This document shows, piece after piece, positions 15,202 to 22,852 of a DNA stretch of 33,947 nucleotides. This stretch comes from a virus: positions 1-33,947 of the IMG/VR virus record IMGVR_UViG_3300032296_003616, one strand, 5' to 3'. The position numbers were made by a program, and so were the translations under genes. A model generated the notes under the pieces. It was not told the DNA's origin, did not search any database, and worked only from the letters and a program-made list of their open reading frames with translations. Position 1 is the stretch's first letter. Each line of letters begins with the position of its first letter.

Positions 15202-15839
15202 TGTCCAAACAACTACTGATAGACCACTCGGTATTCCAACCGACGAACATACTAAGGGAATCAATCGATGCTAAGACCCGAAACATGGTCGTGATTGGTC
15301 TTGTGCAAGCTTGCGACAAACCAAATGCAAACAGACGCATTTACCCATACGATGTACTGTATCCTCAGGTTGAGAAATACGTAACTGGTCCAATAGCTGA
15401 GAATAGAGCGTTGGGAGAATTGGATCACCCCGAGTCTTCCATCATAAACTTAAAGAACGTATCACACAACATATTGGAACTGTGGTGGAAGGGAAAAGAT
15501 CTCTACGGAAAGGTTGAGATACTACCTACACCTTCAGGCAACATACTAAAGGAGCTCTTCCTAAATAACATCACAGTAGGCATATCTTCAAGAGCTTTAG
15601 GTTCCACTACTCAGATAGGCGAAGGCTTGGTTAGAGTGGAAGAGGACTTAGATATAATCTGTTGGGACTTCGTATCCCAACCAAGTACCTACGGAGCTTA
15701 CATGCGACCACAACAGTCGGTAGGCTTAGGCATAAACGAATCTGTTAACTTCCAACAACAAGAGACAAAGTACAGTAAGGCAAATCAGCTCATGAGAGAC
15801 CTTATTTGTGAAATGTCAGGAGTTTGTTGCGTTAACTAA
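15201..15839 (+). CDS. 21: Prohead core protease, gp21-like
   Basis: A 212-residue serine protease, the same size as T4 gp21. It matures the prohead by cutting core, shell and internal proteins after (L/I)-x-E. GELDHP (72-77) carries the catalytic His76, and TVGISSRALGS (125-135) carries the Ser, as in T4-type prohead proteases. GLVQACDKPNANRRIYPYDVL is the usual N-terminal strand and loop. The sequence NILRE-S at residues 17-21 is a plausible self-processing site. It is encoded immediately before scaffold and capsid, the classical 21-22-23 order. The Cys-rich C-terminus (MSGVCCVN) is unusual. Confidence 0.95.
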   Translation: MSKQLLIDHSVFQPTNILRESIDAKTRNMVVIGLVQACDKPNANRRIYPYDVLYPQVEKYVTGPIAENRALGELDHPESSIINLKNVSHNILELWWKGKDLYGKVEILPTPSGNILKELFLNNITVGISSRALGSTTQIGEGLVRVEEDLDIICWDFVSQPSTYGAYMRPQQSVGLGINESVNFQQQETKYSKANQLMRDLICEMSGVCCVN

Positions 15840-15859
15840 GTGATTCTACCAAAAATATA

Positions 15860-15869
15860 CATATTTATT
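15860..15869 (+). promoter_or_regulatory. CATATTTATT motif, candidate late promoter of the gp22-gp23 unit
   Basis: CATATTTATT in the 119-nt gap before the scaffold gene, 89 nt upstream of its ATG. It would give the only long 5' leader in the head module, and that leader holds two perfect inverted repeats. Confidence 0.6.
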
Positions 15870-15876
15870 GATAAAT

Positions 15877-15897
15877 GTGCAAATCCCACTATTGCAC
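15877..15897 (+). promoter_or_regulatory. Stem-loop 1 in the gp22 leader
   Basis: GTGCAA at 15877-15882 and TTGCAC at 15892-15897 form a perfect 6-bp inverted repeat around a 9-nt loop, just downstream of the candidate promoter. There is no U-tract, so a terminator is unlikely. A role in mRNA stability is possible. Confidence 0.45.
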
Positions 15898-15915
15898 TAA
15901 ATCAAAAAAACACAT

Positions 15916-15940
15916 ATTGCTTCAATCTACAATAAGCAAT
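15916..15940 (+). promoter_or_regulatory. Stem-loop 2 in the gp22 leader
   Basis: ATTGCTT at 15916-15922 and AAGCAAT at 15934-15940 form a perfect 7-bp inverted repeat with an 11-nt loop. It is followed by an unpaired A-rich stretch up to the ATG at 15959, the kind of unstructured translation start used where Shine-Dalgarno pairing is absent. Confidence 0.45.
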
Positions 15941-15958
15941 TAAAAACCAAAAAAAATC

Positions 15959-17170
15959 ATGGACAACAAAATTTACAAAGAAGCGATTCTTGACGCCAAA
16001 GCATTACGCGCCGGTGCAATCGCAAACGCAAAATCAATCATGCAAGAAGCACTTGAACCCGCTATTCAAGAAATGATGCGCCTTAAACTATCCGAAGAAC
16101 TCGAAGAAGAAATCGAAGAAGGATACGAAGAGGAAGGAATTGAAGAATACGGTGACGAGCATGCTGTAGCCACAAAAGACGCTTTAGAGAAAAAAGAAGA
16201 AGGCGAAATGTATGATGAAGAGGTTGAAGAAGTTACTGACGCTACTTTAGAAGAAATCCTTGCTGAGCTCGACGCTTTGGAAGAAGATCAACTAAACGAA
16301 GCCGAAGAAGACGAAGCTGAAGACGAAGAAGAGTCTGAAGAAGCTGAGGAAGACGAAGAAGGCGTAACAGATGACACTAAAGTAGTTCAACTAACTTTGG
16401 GAGATCTTAAAGCCGCTTTGATGCCTCAAGCCGCTGAAATGGGAGACGAAGCCGGTGAAGAATCAGAAGAAGCTCCTCTATCTTTGGACGAAATTTTAGC
16501 TGAAATGGAAGCTGAAAAGTACGAAGAAGCAATCGGGGAAGAAAGCAAAGAACCCGTTAAAGAGTTTATGCAATCTCAAGGCGCTTCTCAAGCTTTTGGA
16601 GAAATGCTACTTGGTTTGGCCAGAAAAGTTGGTATTCCTGTTGAAGGCATAGACGCAACAACTATCGGTACTGCCGTAGGAAGCGTAGCTGGAGCAGCTG
16701 GTTTAATAACTAGCGCGATAGTAGCTGGAAACTGGGATAAAATAAAAGCCATCATCTCCTCAGCACTTGGTAAAATTAAAGGTAAATCTGCAGTAGCGGA
16801 AGAAAAAGATCACGGTATTGAAGAAGAACTGAAAACAGCAAAAGAAACAATCGCCGAATTGAGAGAGAGCATCAACGAAATCAACCTCTTGAACGCTAAG
16901 CTTCTTTACATGAACAAGATCTTCAAAGCCAAATCTTTGACTGAGTCTGAAAAAGTAAAAGTAGTTAAAGCTTTCGACAGAAACGCAAGCATCAAAGAAG
17001 TTAAAAACACTTACGAGACGCTTAAAGAATCTATCCAAGCTAAAAAATCACAGGTTATTAAAGAATCTGTAGGTTTCGCATCAAAACCGATCGGAGTAGC
17101 CCCTAAAACTAACATCGTGGAAGCTGACGCTTTCGTTAACAGGTGGCAAAAGATCGCAGGTATCAAATAA
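15959..17170 (+). CDS. 22: Prohead scaffold/core protein, gp22-like, with a hydrophobic insert
   Basis: A 403-residue protein (T4 gp22 has 269). It would form the internal core on which the shell assembles and then be degraded by gp21. Residues 45-200 are extremely acidic. Residues 285-360 hold the gp22 signature, with TIAELRESINEINLLNAKLL, then YMNKIFKAKSLTESEKVKVVKAFD. The C-terminus, NIVE-ADAFVNRWQKIAGIK, contains a cleavage-like junction. Others are IMQE-A (30), LNE-A (114) and ILAE-M (182). Residues 225-275 form an unusual Gly/Ala-rich hydrophobic segment followed by the cationic WDKIKAIISSALGKIKGK, which is absent from T4 gp22. It is followed by gp23 after 35 nt of A-rich DNA. Confidence 0.9.
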   Translation: MDNKIYKEAILDAKALRAGAIANAKSIMQEALEPAIQEMMRLKLSEELEEEIEEGYEEEGIEEYGDEHAVATKDALEKKEEGEMYDEEVEEVTDATLEEILAELDALEEDQLNEAEEDEAEDEEESEEAEEDEEGVTDDTKVVQLTLGDLKAALMPQAAEMGDEAGEESEEAPLSLDEILAEMEAEKYEEAIGEESKEPVKEFMQSQGASQAFGEMLLGLARKVGIPVEGIDATTIGTAVGSVAGAAGLITSAIVAGNWDKIKAIISSALGKIKGKSAVAEEKDHGIEEELKTAKETIAELRESINEINLLNAKLLYMNKIFKAKSLTESEKVKVVKAFDRNASIKEVKNTYETLKESIQAKKSQVIKESVGFASKPIGVAPKTNIVEADAFVNRWQKIAGIK

Positions 17171-17205
17171 AAAATCAAAAACAAAACAAAAAACCAATAA
17201 TCACA

Positions 17206-18840
17206 ATGGCAAATTTAGTAAGCTCGCTTTTAAGCGAATCAGCCCAAACTGCCTTCGAAAGCCAAACAGGTGTTGCTACCCGTCTTTCGAAAAAATGGGA
17301 AAAATCCGGACTTTTAGAAGGTCTTCAGGATTACGAAAAGAACAACATGGCAGTGTTGTTAGAAAACCAAGCAAAACAGCTCGTAGTTGAAACCACACAA
17401 ACTAACCAAGGCGGTAGCAACTGGAGCGCAGGAAACGGCGAACAGTGGGCTGGCGTAGCTCTTCCATTGGTTCGTAAGATCATGGGTCAGATCGCTGCGA
17501 AAGAGTTCGTTAGCGTACAGCCTATGAACCTTCCTGCTGGTCTAGTATTCTACCTTGATTTCCAATACGGAGACACTAAGACTCCTTTTGGATCTGGTAA
17601 CTCAATCTACGGTACTCCTTCTGCTAACTTCGGTAACTTGGCTGCTGGTGGTCTTTACGGCGCTGGTAAGTTCGGTTACTCTTTGAATCAGTTCAGTGCT
17701 TCTTCTACTGCTACTATCACTTCAGCTTCTTACGCTGACATCGACTTTAACGCAGACCTTTCTGCTTCTTTCGTTGCTGGTCAAGTTAAGAAGATCGCTG
17801 TAGCATCTAGTGATTTAACAACTGCTGATTTGGACGCTGTTCGTTCTTTCATACCAGTATCTGGATCTACTTTCACAACCGCTGCTACTCGCGTGTTGCA
17901 AAACTTCACAAAAGTTAACGGCGCAAACGTTGAGTTCTTCGTAACTGCTTCTACTGCAGAAGTTGCTGGTACAGCATTTACAGTGTTCTACAGCAAGCAA
18001 ACCGACTTCAACTCTCGCGGTGACTTCGAAGACAGAACTGGCTTACCTTCAGTTCCTAACGCTGCTTCTAACACATCTATCGTTATCCCTGAGATCAACG
18101 TACAGATGAAGAATCAGACCGTTTCTGCTAAAACTCGTAAGTTGAAAGCGCAATGGACTCCTGAATTTGCACAAGACCTTAACGCTTACCACTCTCTTGA
18201 CGCTGAAGCTGAATTGACTGGCATCCTTTCTGAGCACATCTCTCTTGAGATCGACCTCGAAGTTATGGATATGCTAATCAACAACGCTCCTACTGTTGAG
18301 TACTGGTCAGCTAAGGTTGGTAACCAAATCAACGCTACTAACAGCGATTTCACTTCTAACACTGCTGGCGTGTTCTACACTCAAATGACTTGGTTCCAAA
18401 CACTTGGTATCAAACTTCAGAAGGTGTCTAACATCATCCACCAACGTACTTTACGCGGTGGCGCTAACTTCATGGTAGTGTCTCCTACAGTTGCTACAAT
18501 CCTTGAGTCAATCCCTGGATTCGCTGCTGATACTGACGGAGCTGCTGACACAATGAAGTACGCTTTCGGTGTACAGAAGATCGGTGCTTTGAACAGCCGT
18601 TACAAAGTGTACAAGAACCCTTACATGACTGAGAACGTGATCCTTATGGGTTATCGCGGTAACCAGTTCCTTGAGTGTGGCGCTGTATACTCTCCGTACG
18701 TTCCATTGATCATGACTCCTCTCGTTTACGATCCTAATACTTTTACACCTCGCAAAGGTATCATGACTCGTTACGCGATGACAATGATCAGACCGGAATT
18801 TTATGGTCTAGTTGTAGTAGCAGATACAAATGTGATCTAA
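17206..18840 (+). CDS. 23: Major capsid protein, gp23-like
   Basis: A 544-residue shell subunit (T4 gp23 has 521). I start it at ATG 17206 after an A-rich leader; the in-frame ATG 17143 overlaps gp22 and would add 21 unlikely basic residues. KEFVSVQPMNLPAGLVFYLDFQYG and KTRKLKAQWTPEFAQDLNAYHSLDAEAELTGIL (split here for length: KTRKLKAQW, EFAQDLNAYH, DAEAELTGIL) are classic gp23 blocks. By alignment with T4 (cut at E65), gp21 cleavage is predicted after LVVE at residue 62. Residues about 150-270 form a Ser/Thr/Ala-rich insertion domain. Codon use differs from neighbours (ATC, GCT, ACT and CTT preferred over ATA), as expected for the most abundant protein. A strong terminator follows. Confidence 0.96.
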   Translation: MANLVSSLLSESAQTAFESQTGVATRLSKKWEKSGLLEGLQDYEKNNMAVLLENQAKQLVVETTQTNQGGSNWSAGNGEQWAGVALPLVRKIMGQIAAKEFVSVQPMNLPAGLVFYLDFQYGDTKTPFGSGNSIYGTPSANFGNLAAGGLYGAGKFGYSLNQFSASSTATITSASYADIDFNADLSASFVAGQVKKIAVASSDLTTADLDAVRSFIPVSGSTFTTAATRVLQNFTKVNGANVEFFVTASTAEVAGTAFTVFYSKQTDFNSRGDFEDRTGLPSVPNAASNTSIVIPEINVQMKNQTVSAKTRKLKAQWTPEFAQDLNAYHSLDAEAELTGILSEHISLEIDLEVMDMLINNAPTVEYWSAKVGNQINATNSDFTSNTAGVFYTQMTWFQTLGIKLQKVSNIIHQRTLRGGANFMVVSPTVATILESIPGFAADTDGAADTMKYAFGVQKIGALNSRYKVYKNPYMTENVILMGYRGNQFLECGAVYSPYVPLIMTPLVYDPNTFTPRKGIMTRYAMTMIRPEFYGLVVVADTNVI

Positions 18841-18860
18841 TACTACTGATCTATAAAATA

Positions 18861-18892
18861 AAAAGGCTCGACCAAAATCGGGCCTTTTTTTA
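18861..18892 (+). terminator. Rho-independent terminator after the capsid gene
   Basis: AAAAGGCTCG at 18861-18870 pairs with CGGGCCTTTT at 18879-18888, a 10-bp stem with one G-T wobble and an 8-nt loop, running into a T7 tract. It lies 20 nt after the gp23 stop codon and would isolate the high-level scaffold/capsid transcript from the endonuclease cassette. Confidence 0.9.
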
Positions 18893-18908
18893 TGTCTATA
18901 CTTTATTG

Positions 18909-18918
18909 TATATTTATA
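18909..18918 (+). promoter_or_regulatory. TATATTTATA motif, candidate promoter of the endonuclease cassette
   Basis: TATATTTATA between the capsid terminator and the endonuclease ATG (29 nt downstream). It gives the mobile-element-like cassette its own start signal independent of gp23. Confidence 0.5.
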
Positions 18919-18947
18919 GTTATACGATAAACACAGCATAACACAAT

Positions 18948-20297
18948 ATGGAAGTAAAATGTAAGATATGCGGATACGAAACAACTAGACGGGGTTTAAT
19001 GCCACATGTATCACAAAAACACGAAATAGGATTAGAAGACTACGTTGCAAAGTATGGAGAATATAGAAAGCGTCAATCTAATCTGCTCACACGGTCGAAA
19101 GACAGCGAAGTTATCTGTAAAGTGTGTAATGAGAAATGCGCCTCTGAACGACACCTGTCTTATCACCTAAAGATGAGTCACAATCTCAAAAGACGAGATT
19201 ACATAACCAAATACCTATTAAACGATAACATACCATTGTGTAAGTGCGGTTGTGGAGAACAAGTAAGCATACGATCGAGTGGAAAGCCGCCGTATTGGTC
19301 TGAGTACATCTCAGGGCACAACATATACGATGCTCACGTTGGAGCTAAAAGGTCTCACGAATCAAAGATGAAAATGAGACAAGCAGCTATAAATAGAATG
19401 AAAGAGAAGAACTCTGTATTTTTTTACAACGCTGTATCCAAACAAGAGTTAGATTTTGCGCAGTGGCTTAAAGAAGAGCTTAATCAAATTGTAGTATCAA
19501 GCGATAAGTCTGTTCTCTCTGGTCTGGAATTGGATATGTATCTACCAGAAAATAATTTAGCCATAGAGATAAATGGAATAAGATTTCACAGTGATATGTA
19601 CAAAGACAGGAATTATCACTTAAAGAAAACCAAAGAGTGTAACGAGAAAGGCATACGATTAATACACATTTGGAGCTGTGATCTATTAAACAAAGAAGAC
19701 ATAATAAAGTCGCAAGTTAGACACATATTGGGATTGAGTCAAAACAAAGTTTACGCTAGGGATTGCGAAATAAAAGAAGTATCGATAAATGATTGTCACG
19801 TGTTCCTTAGAAAAAACCACCTCCAAGGTTCAGTTGTATCTAAGCACCGTTACGGCCTGTATCACAACAATGAGCTAGTTCAGATAATAACCTTCGGTAA
19901 GATGAGATACGCTAAGAGGGAAAACGAACACACAAACGCTTTTGAGCTACTAAGACTGTGTTCCAAGCTAAACACAACAGTAGTGGGCGGGTCTAGTAAG
20001 CTTTTCAACCACTTTATAAAGCTACATAACCCTAATTATGTTTTATCATACGCAAATAGGGATTGGTCGATGGGATCTGTGTATAATTTACTCAATATGA
20101 AAGAAGCCGGTTATACCCCTCCAGGTTACTTCTACTCAAACGGTAAGGCTAAGTTGACCAGGTACCAGTGTCAGAAACACAAGTTGGTAGAAATGGGATT
20201 CGACAAAGAGATGAGCGAATACGACATAATGCAATCCCGTGGATATTACAAAGTTTGGGATTGTGGTAACATAAAATACGAATTAAAACTGAATTAA
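18948..20297 (+). CDS. Homing-endonuclease-like protein: zinc fingers, Vsr/EDxHD nuclease, Mom/GNAT-like C-terminus
   Basis: A 449-residue protein. Two C2H2-type fingers, C5/C8/H20/H25 and C57/C60/H73/H78, are each followed by a Y-(V/I)-x-K-Y motif. A third Cys knuckle is CKCGCGE (98-103). Residues 163-245 form a Vsr-like PD-(D/E)XK nuclease with E167, D196 and NLAIEINGIRFHSDMYKDR (E207, H214, D216), matching the EDxHD homing-endonuclease family. The C-terminal half (VFLRKNHLQG, LLRLCSKLNT, VVGGSSKLF, VLSYANRDWSMGSVY) resembles Mom-like acetyltransferase folds often fused to such nucleases. It is free-standing downstream of gp23, which is intact, so it is not an intron or intein. It is probably a selfish element that cleaves related phage genomes. 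Confidence 0.85.
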   Translation: MEVKCKICGYETTRRGLMPHVSQKHEIGLEDYVAKYGEYRKRQSNLLTRSKDSEVICKVCNEKCASERHLSYHLKMSHNLKRRDYITKYLLNDNIPLCKCGCGEQVSIRSSGKPPYWSEYISGHNIYDAHVGAKRSHESKMKMRQAAINRMKEKNSVFFYNAVSKQELDFAQWLKEELNQIVVSSDKSVLSGLELDMYLPENNLAIEINGIRFHSDMYKDRNYHLKKTKECNEKGIRLIHIWSCDLLNKEDIIKSQVRHILGLSQNKVYARDCEIKEVSINDCHVFLRKNHLQGSVVSKHRYGLYHNNELVQIITFGKMRYAKRENEHTNAFELLRLCSKLNTTVVGGSSKLFNHFIKLHNPNYVLSYANRDWSMGSVYNLLNMKEAGYTPPGYFYSNGKAKLTRYQCQKHKLVEMGFDKEMSEYDIMQSRGYYKVWDCGNIKYELKLN

Positions 20298-20821
20298 TGA
20301 AACTACAAGACATAATAAAGCGGATTTACGAAGAACAAAGTTACGCAAATTCAAAAAGTTGGACGCAGCAAAACTTGTACGAGACATACGCATTTATTTC
20401 GGAGATGTTGAATCCAGATGACGCCTACAACTACGCGGCTTTCGGTAAAGGGATATGGTCGTACAAAGACTCAAAAGACAACGAATATTACGTTAGATTA
20501 GCCTATGCTCCAGACTTAAAAGACGAACACAATAGCTATTTAGAGCTCAAAACCTATTGGTTACAGAACGGTAAGGCCCAATACAGCGATTTTAGGCCCA
20601 ATGTGTCAACCATAGACCTACACAAACGATCGAATACAGTTGCAAAGCTTTATAGAGACGAAATCGTACCATTTTTTAAGTCACAAAACCTATCGAACAT
20701 TATAAAGATCTTCCCCATAGATTCAGCTAGATACAGACTATCGAAAATGATGGTAAAAAAGTATACCCCAGAAGACCTAAACGTGTCCTTCTTTGACGAT
20801 AGAATTCAGATAGAGAAGTAA
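20297..20821 (+). CDS. Unrecognised protein co-transcribed with the endonuclease; leader-like N-terminus
   Basis: A 174-residue protein sharing one base with the endonuclease stop (TAATG). The first 13 residues, MKLQDIIKRIYEE, form an amphipathic segment with an IYE junction like the putative capsid-targeting leaders near 2.7-4.7 kb. The middle is aromatic-rich (YNYAAFGKGIWSYKD, then EYYVRLAYAPDL) and looks like a beta sheet. The end contains FPIDSARYRLSKMMVKKYTPEDL, a motif I believe recurs in environmental phage proteins of unknown function. Its presence in the mobile cassette could mean cargo transfer or readthrough of an older resident gene. I do not recognise a function. Confidence 0.75.
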   Translation: MKLQDIIKRIYEEQSYANSKSWTQQNLYETYAFISEMLNPDDAYNYAAFGKGIWSYKDSKDNEYYVRLAYAPDLKDEHNSYLELKTYWLQNGKAQYSDFRPNVSTIDLHKRSNTVAKLYRDEIVPFFKSQNLSNIIKIFPIDSARYRLSKMMVKKYTPEDLNVSFFDDRIQIEK

Positions 20822-20837
20822 GTCGGCCTTTTTTATG
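20822..20837 (+). repeat. Orphan copy of the capsid terminator's distal arm
   Basis: GTCGGCCTTTTTTATG directly after the stop codon resembles TCGGGCCTTTTTTTATG at 18878-18894 (two single-base deletions) but has no matching upstream arm, so it cannot form the hairpin. It may mark the far edge of the endonuclease cassette. The rest of the gap (20838-20977) shows no gene. Confidence 0.4.
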
Positions 20838-20977
20838 CTCCCAAGTCACACCCGGAGCTCACCCAAAGCTCATTTTCTCCTACCTATATCATATTATGCC
20901 TAAAAAATAGCTTATCCCATTAGCTTCTGGTGACTTTTGGTGCTTAACAAAATAGTGTAGAGCGTTGCTATCTTGTG

Positions 20978-20987
20978 CATATTTATA
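20978..20987 (+). promoter_or_regulatory. CATATTTATA motif, candidate promoter of phoH
   Basis: A perfect CATATTTATA 17 nt before the ATG at 21005. The in-frame upstream ATG at 20975 would translate the motif (MHIYIK), so the motif argues for the later start. Confidence 0.6.
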
Positions 20988-21004
20988 TAAAACACAGTTA
21001 CAAG

Positions 21005-21679
21005 ATGGAAAATCAATCTGTTTCGCAAAAGAGAAAGCCAAAGAATCCTATAAAGTTTCAAGTAGCACTGAACGAGGAGCAAAAAGACGCAAAAGCTGCA
21101 GTACTAAGGAACAAGATAACGGTAATAAAGGGTCAGGCAGGATCAGGAAAATCGTTAGTTGCTGCTCAAGTCGCGTTGGATATGCTTTTTAGAAGGGACG
21201 TAGAGAAGATAGTACTTACCAGACCAGCTGTTACGTCTGGAGAGGAGATAGGTTACCTTCCTGGAGATAAGGACGCCAAGTTGGCTCCTTATACAGCGGC
21301 CATATATGATAACATGTACCGTTTGTATAGTAAAGAGAAAATAGATAAGGAGATAACAGAGGGTAGAATAGAGGTAATACCGTTGGCTTTCATGAGGGGA
21401 AGGAACTTTACCAATTGTGTAGTGGTAATAGACGAATCACAAAACATCACACACAGGCAGATGGAGCTTCTTTTGGGAAGATTGTGTACGGGTGCCAAAA
21501 TGATAGTAGTTGGAGACACATCTCAGATAGACTTAAAAGACAGAAAGATGAGCGGATTCCAGTTCCTGTGTACAAATTTCAAAGAGGTACAAGGTTTTGA
21601 GGTGATTACGTTAAAAACCAATCACAGGGACCCAATAGTAGAAGACATACTAAAAATATATAAAGAACACACAGATTAA
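21005..21679 (+). CDS. phoH: PhoH-like P-loop ATPase
   Basis: A 224-residue single-domain PhoH protein. Walker A is GQAGSGKS at residues 43-50 and Walker B is VVVIDESQN around residues 139-147. Other family blocks are KIVLTRPAVTSGEEIGYLPGD, GRNFTNC, MIVVGDTSQIDL and LKTNHRDPIVEDIL. PhoH is common in marine phages, and a helicase or RNA-related ATPase role is suspected. It is not a virion protein, so its place between the capsid and neck genes is notable. The start at ATG 21005 is chosen over 20975 because the latter crosses the promoter motif. The gp13-like gene follows after 5 nt. Confidence 0.95.
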   Translation: MENQSVSQKRKPKNPIKFQVALNEEQKDAKAAVLRNKITVIKGQAGSGKSLVAAQVALDMLFRRDVEKIVLTRPAVTSGEEIGYLPGDKDAKLAPYTAAIYDNMYRLYSKEKIDKEITEGRIEVIPLAFMRGRNFTNCVVVIDESQNITHRQMELLLGRLCTGAKMIVVGDTSQIDLKDRKMSGFQFLCTNFKEVQGFEVITLKTNHRDPIVEDILKIYKEHTD

Positions 21680-21684
21680 ATAAT

Positions 21685-22851
21685 ATGCCAAACCCCCTTA
21701 TATTTGACGGAACACCAACTCCCATATCGGGTAGCACTCCGTTTGGTTTCTACGATAACGATCCACAGTTCCAAATTGACGGACCAAAAGTTGCAAACTT
21801 TGTTGCAAGGAAACTGGGTTACGGGGTTATGGATGTAGAATTAGATGATCCAAACATATACGCTTGCTTCGAGGAGGCTGTATCTGTTTACGGAGAAGAA
21901 CTGTATCAGATAAAGATAAAAGACAATTACATAAGCATAGAGGGATCTCCAACGTCTTCTTTATTGAATAATACAGTGATTACGCCCTCATTGAATAATA
22001 TCATAGCGATAGCAGACGATTACGGAGAGGCAGCTGGTGTTGGTGGTAATACAGAATGGTACACTGGTTCTTTAACTATGAAAAAAGATCAACAGGTGTA
22101 CGATCTACAACAGTGGGCGATAACTTCCGGAGGATTGGCATCAAACGATAGGATACAGATAAAACGCATATTCTACGAATCGAATCCAGCTGTTAACCAA
22201 TACTACGATCCGTACATAGGTGGTTCTATAAACTATCAGGGAGCCACAGAAAACTTCGGTTGGGCGAGCTACTCTCCTGGTTTAAACTTCGTGTTGTTCC
22301 CAGTTTATTGGGACATACAAAGAATTCAAGAAATAGAGATGTCAAACATGGTTAGACGCTCAGCGTTTAGCTTCGAACTCATAAACAACAAGATTCGCAT
22401 ATTTCCAATACCCGAGAAAGATGATTTGATATTGTTCTTCCAATACGCAAAACGCAGCGAAACATCAAACATAGCTGGAAACAGTTACTACGGATCTAAC
22501 CCAGGATTGGTGACTAACCCGTCTAACGTACCTTACGGAGCGATAACATACAATCAGATAAACTACCCAGGAAAGCAGTGGATATTCGAGTACACTTTGG
22601 CGCTTTGCGCTGAATTGCTTGGATTGATTAGGGGTAAGTATTCAACAGTTCCAATACCTGGAGCTGAGGTTACACTAAACGCTGGAGATCTCGTAACTAT
22701 GGGTAGGGACATGAAGACAACGTTAAGAGAGAAATTGAGAGGAGATTTGGAGGACATGAGCAGAAGGTCTCAACTAGAGAGGAAACAAGCGGAGAACCAG
22801 TCTTTGAACGATACATTGAACCAAGTTCCAATACCAATATTTATACTGTAA
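21685..22851 (+). CDS. 13: Neck protein, gp13-like
   Basis: A 388-residue protein (T4 gp13 has 309). In T4, gp13 and gp14 seal the DNA-filled head and form the neck to which the tail attaches. NFVARKLGYGVMDVELDDPNIYACFEEAVSVYG near the N-terminus (split: ARKLGYGVMDVELDD and IYACFEEAVSVYGEE) and the central NMVRRSAFSFELINNKIRIFPIPEKDD match my memory of environmental gp13-like proteins, as does the C-terminal charged helix RGDLEDMSRRSQLERKQAE. The call is reinforced by the gp14- and gp15-like genes that follow in T4 order. It has no promoter motif of its own and is probably read from phoH. Confidence 0.75.
   Translation: MPNPLIFDGTPTPISGSTPFGFYDNDPQFQIDGPKVANFVARKLGYGVMDVELDDPNIYACFEEAVSVYGEELYQIKIKDNYISIEGSPTSSLLNNTVITPSLNNIIAIADDYGEAAGVGGNTEWYTGSLTMKKDQQVYDLQQWAITSGGLASNDRIQIKRIFYESNPAVNQYYDPYIGGSINYQGATENFGWASYSPGLNFVLFPVYWDIQRIQEIEMSNMVRRSAFSFELINNKIRIFPIPEKDDLILFFQYAKRSETSNIAGNSYYGSNPGLVTNPSNVPYGAITYNQINYPGKQWIFEYTLALCAELLGLIRGKYSTVPIPGAEVTLNAGDLVTMGRDMKTTLREKLRGDLEDMSRRSQLERKQAENQSLNDTLNQVPIPIFIL
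22836..22845 (+). promoter_or_regulatory. AATATTTATA motif at the end of the gp13-like gene
   Basis: AATATTTATA lies in the last codons of the gp13-like gene (PIFIL) and seven bases before the next ATG. The spacing matches other sites, but the overlap with coding sequence lowers confidence. Confidence 0.4.
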
Positions 22852-22852
22852 C

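Noticed and set aside
17143-17205. Upstream in-frame start for the capsid protein
   Set aside because: It overlaps gp22 and adds 21 basic residues not found in gp23. ATG 17206 follows a typical A-rich leader.
18948-20297. Intron or intein within the capsid gene
   Set aside because: gp23 is uninterrupted and ends with a stop and terminator before the endonuclease, which is free-standing.
20838-20977. Hidden small gene or RNA between the cassette and phoH
   Set aside because: I found no frame with a convincing start and no strong hairpin, only short imperfect GCTC repeats.
20975-21004. Upstream ATG for PhoH
   Set aside because: It reads through the same promoter-like box; the family similarity begins after ATG 21005.
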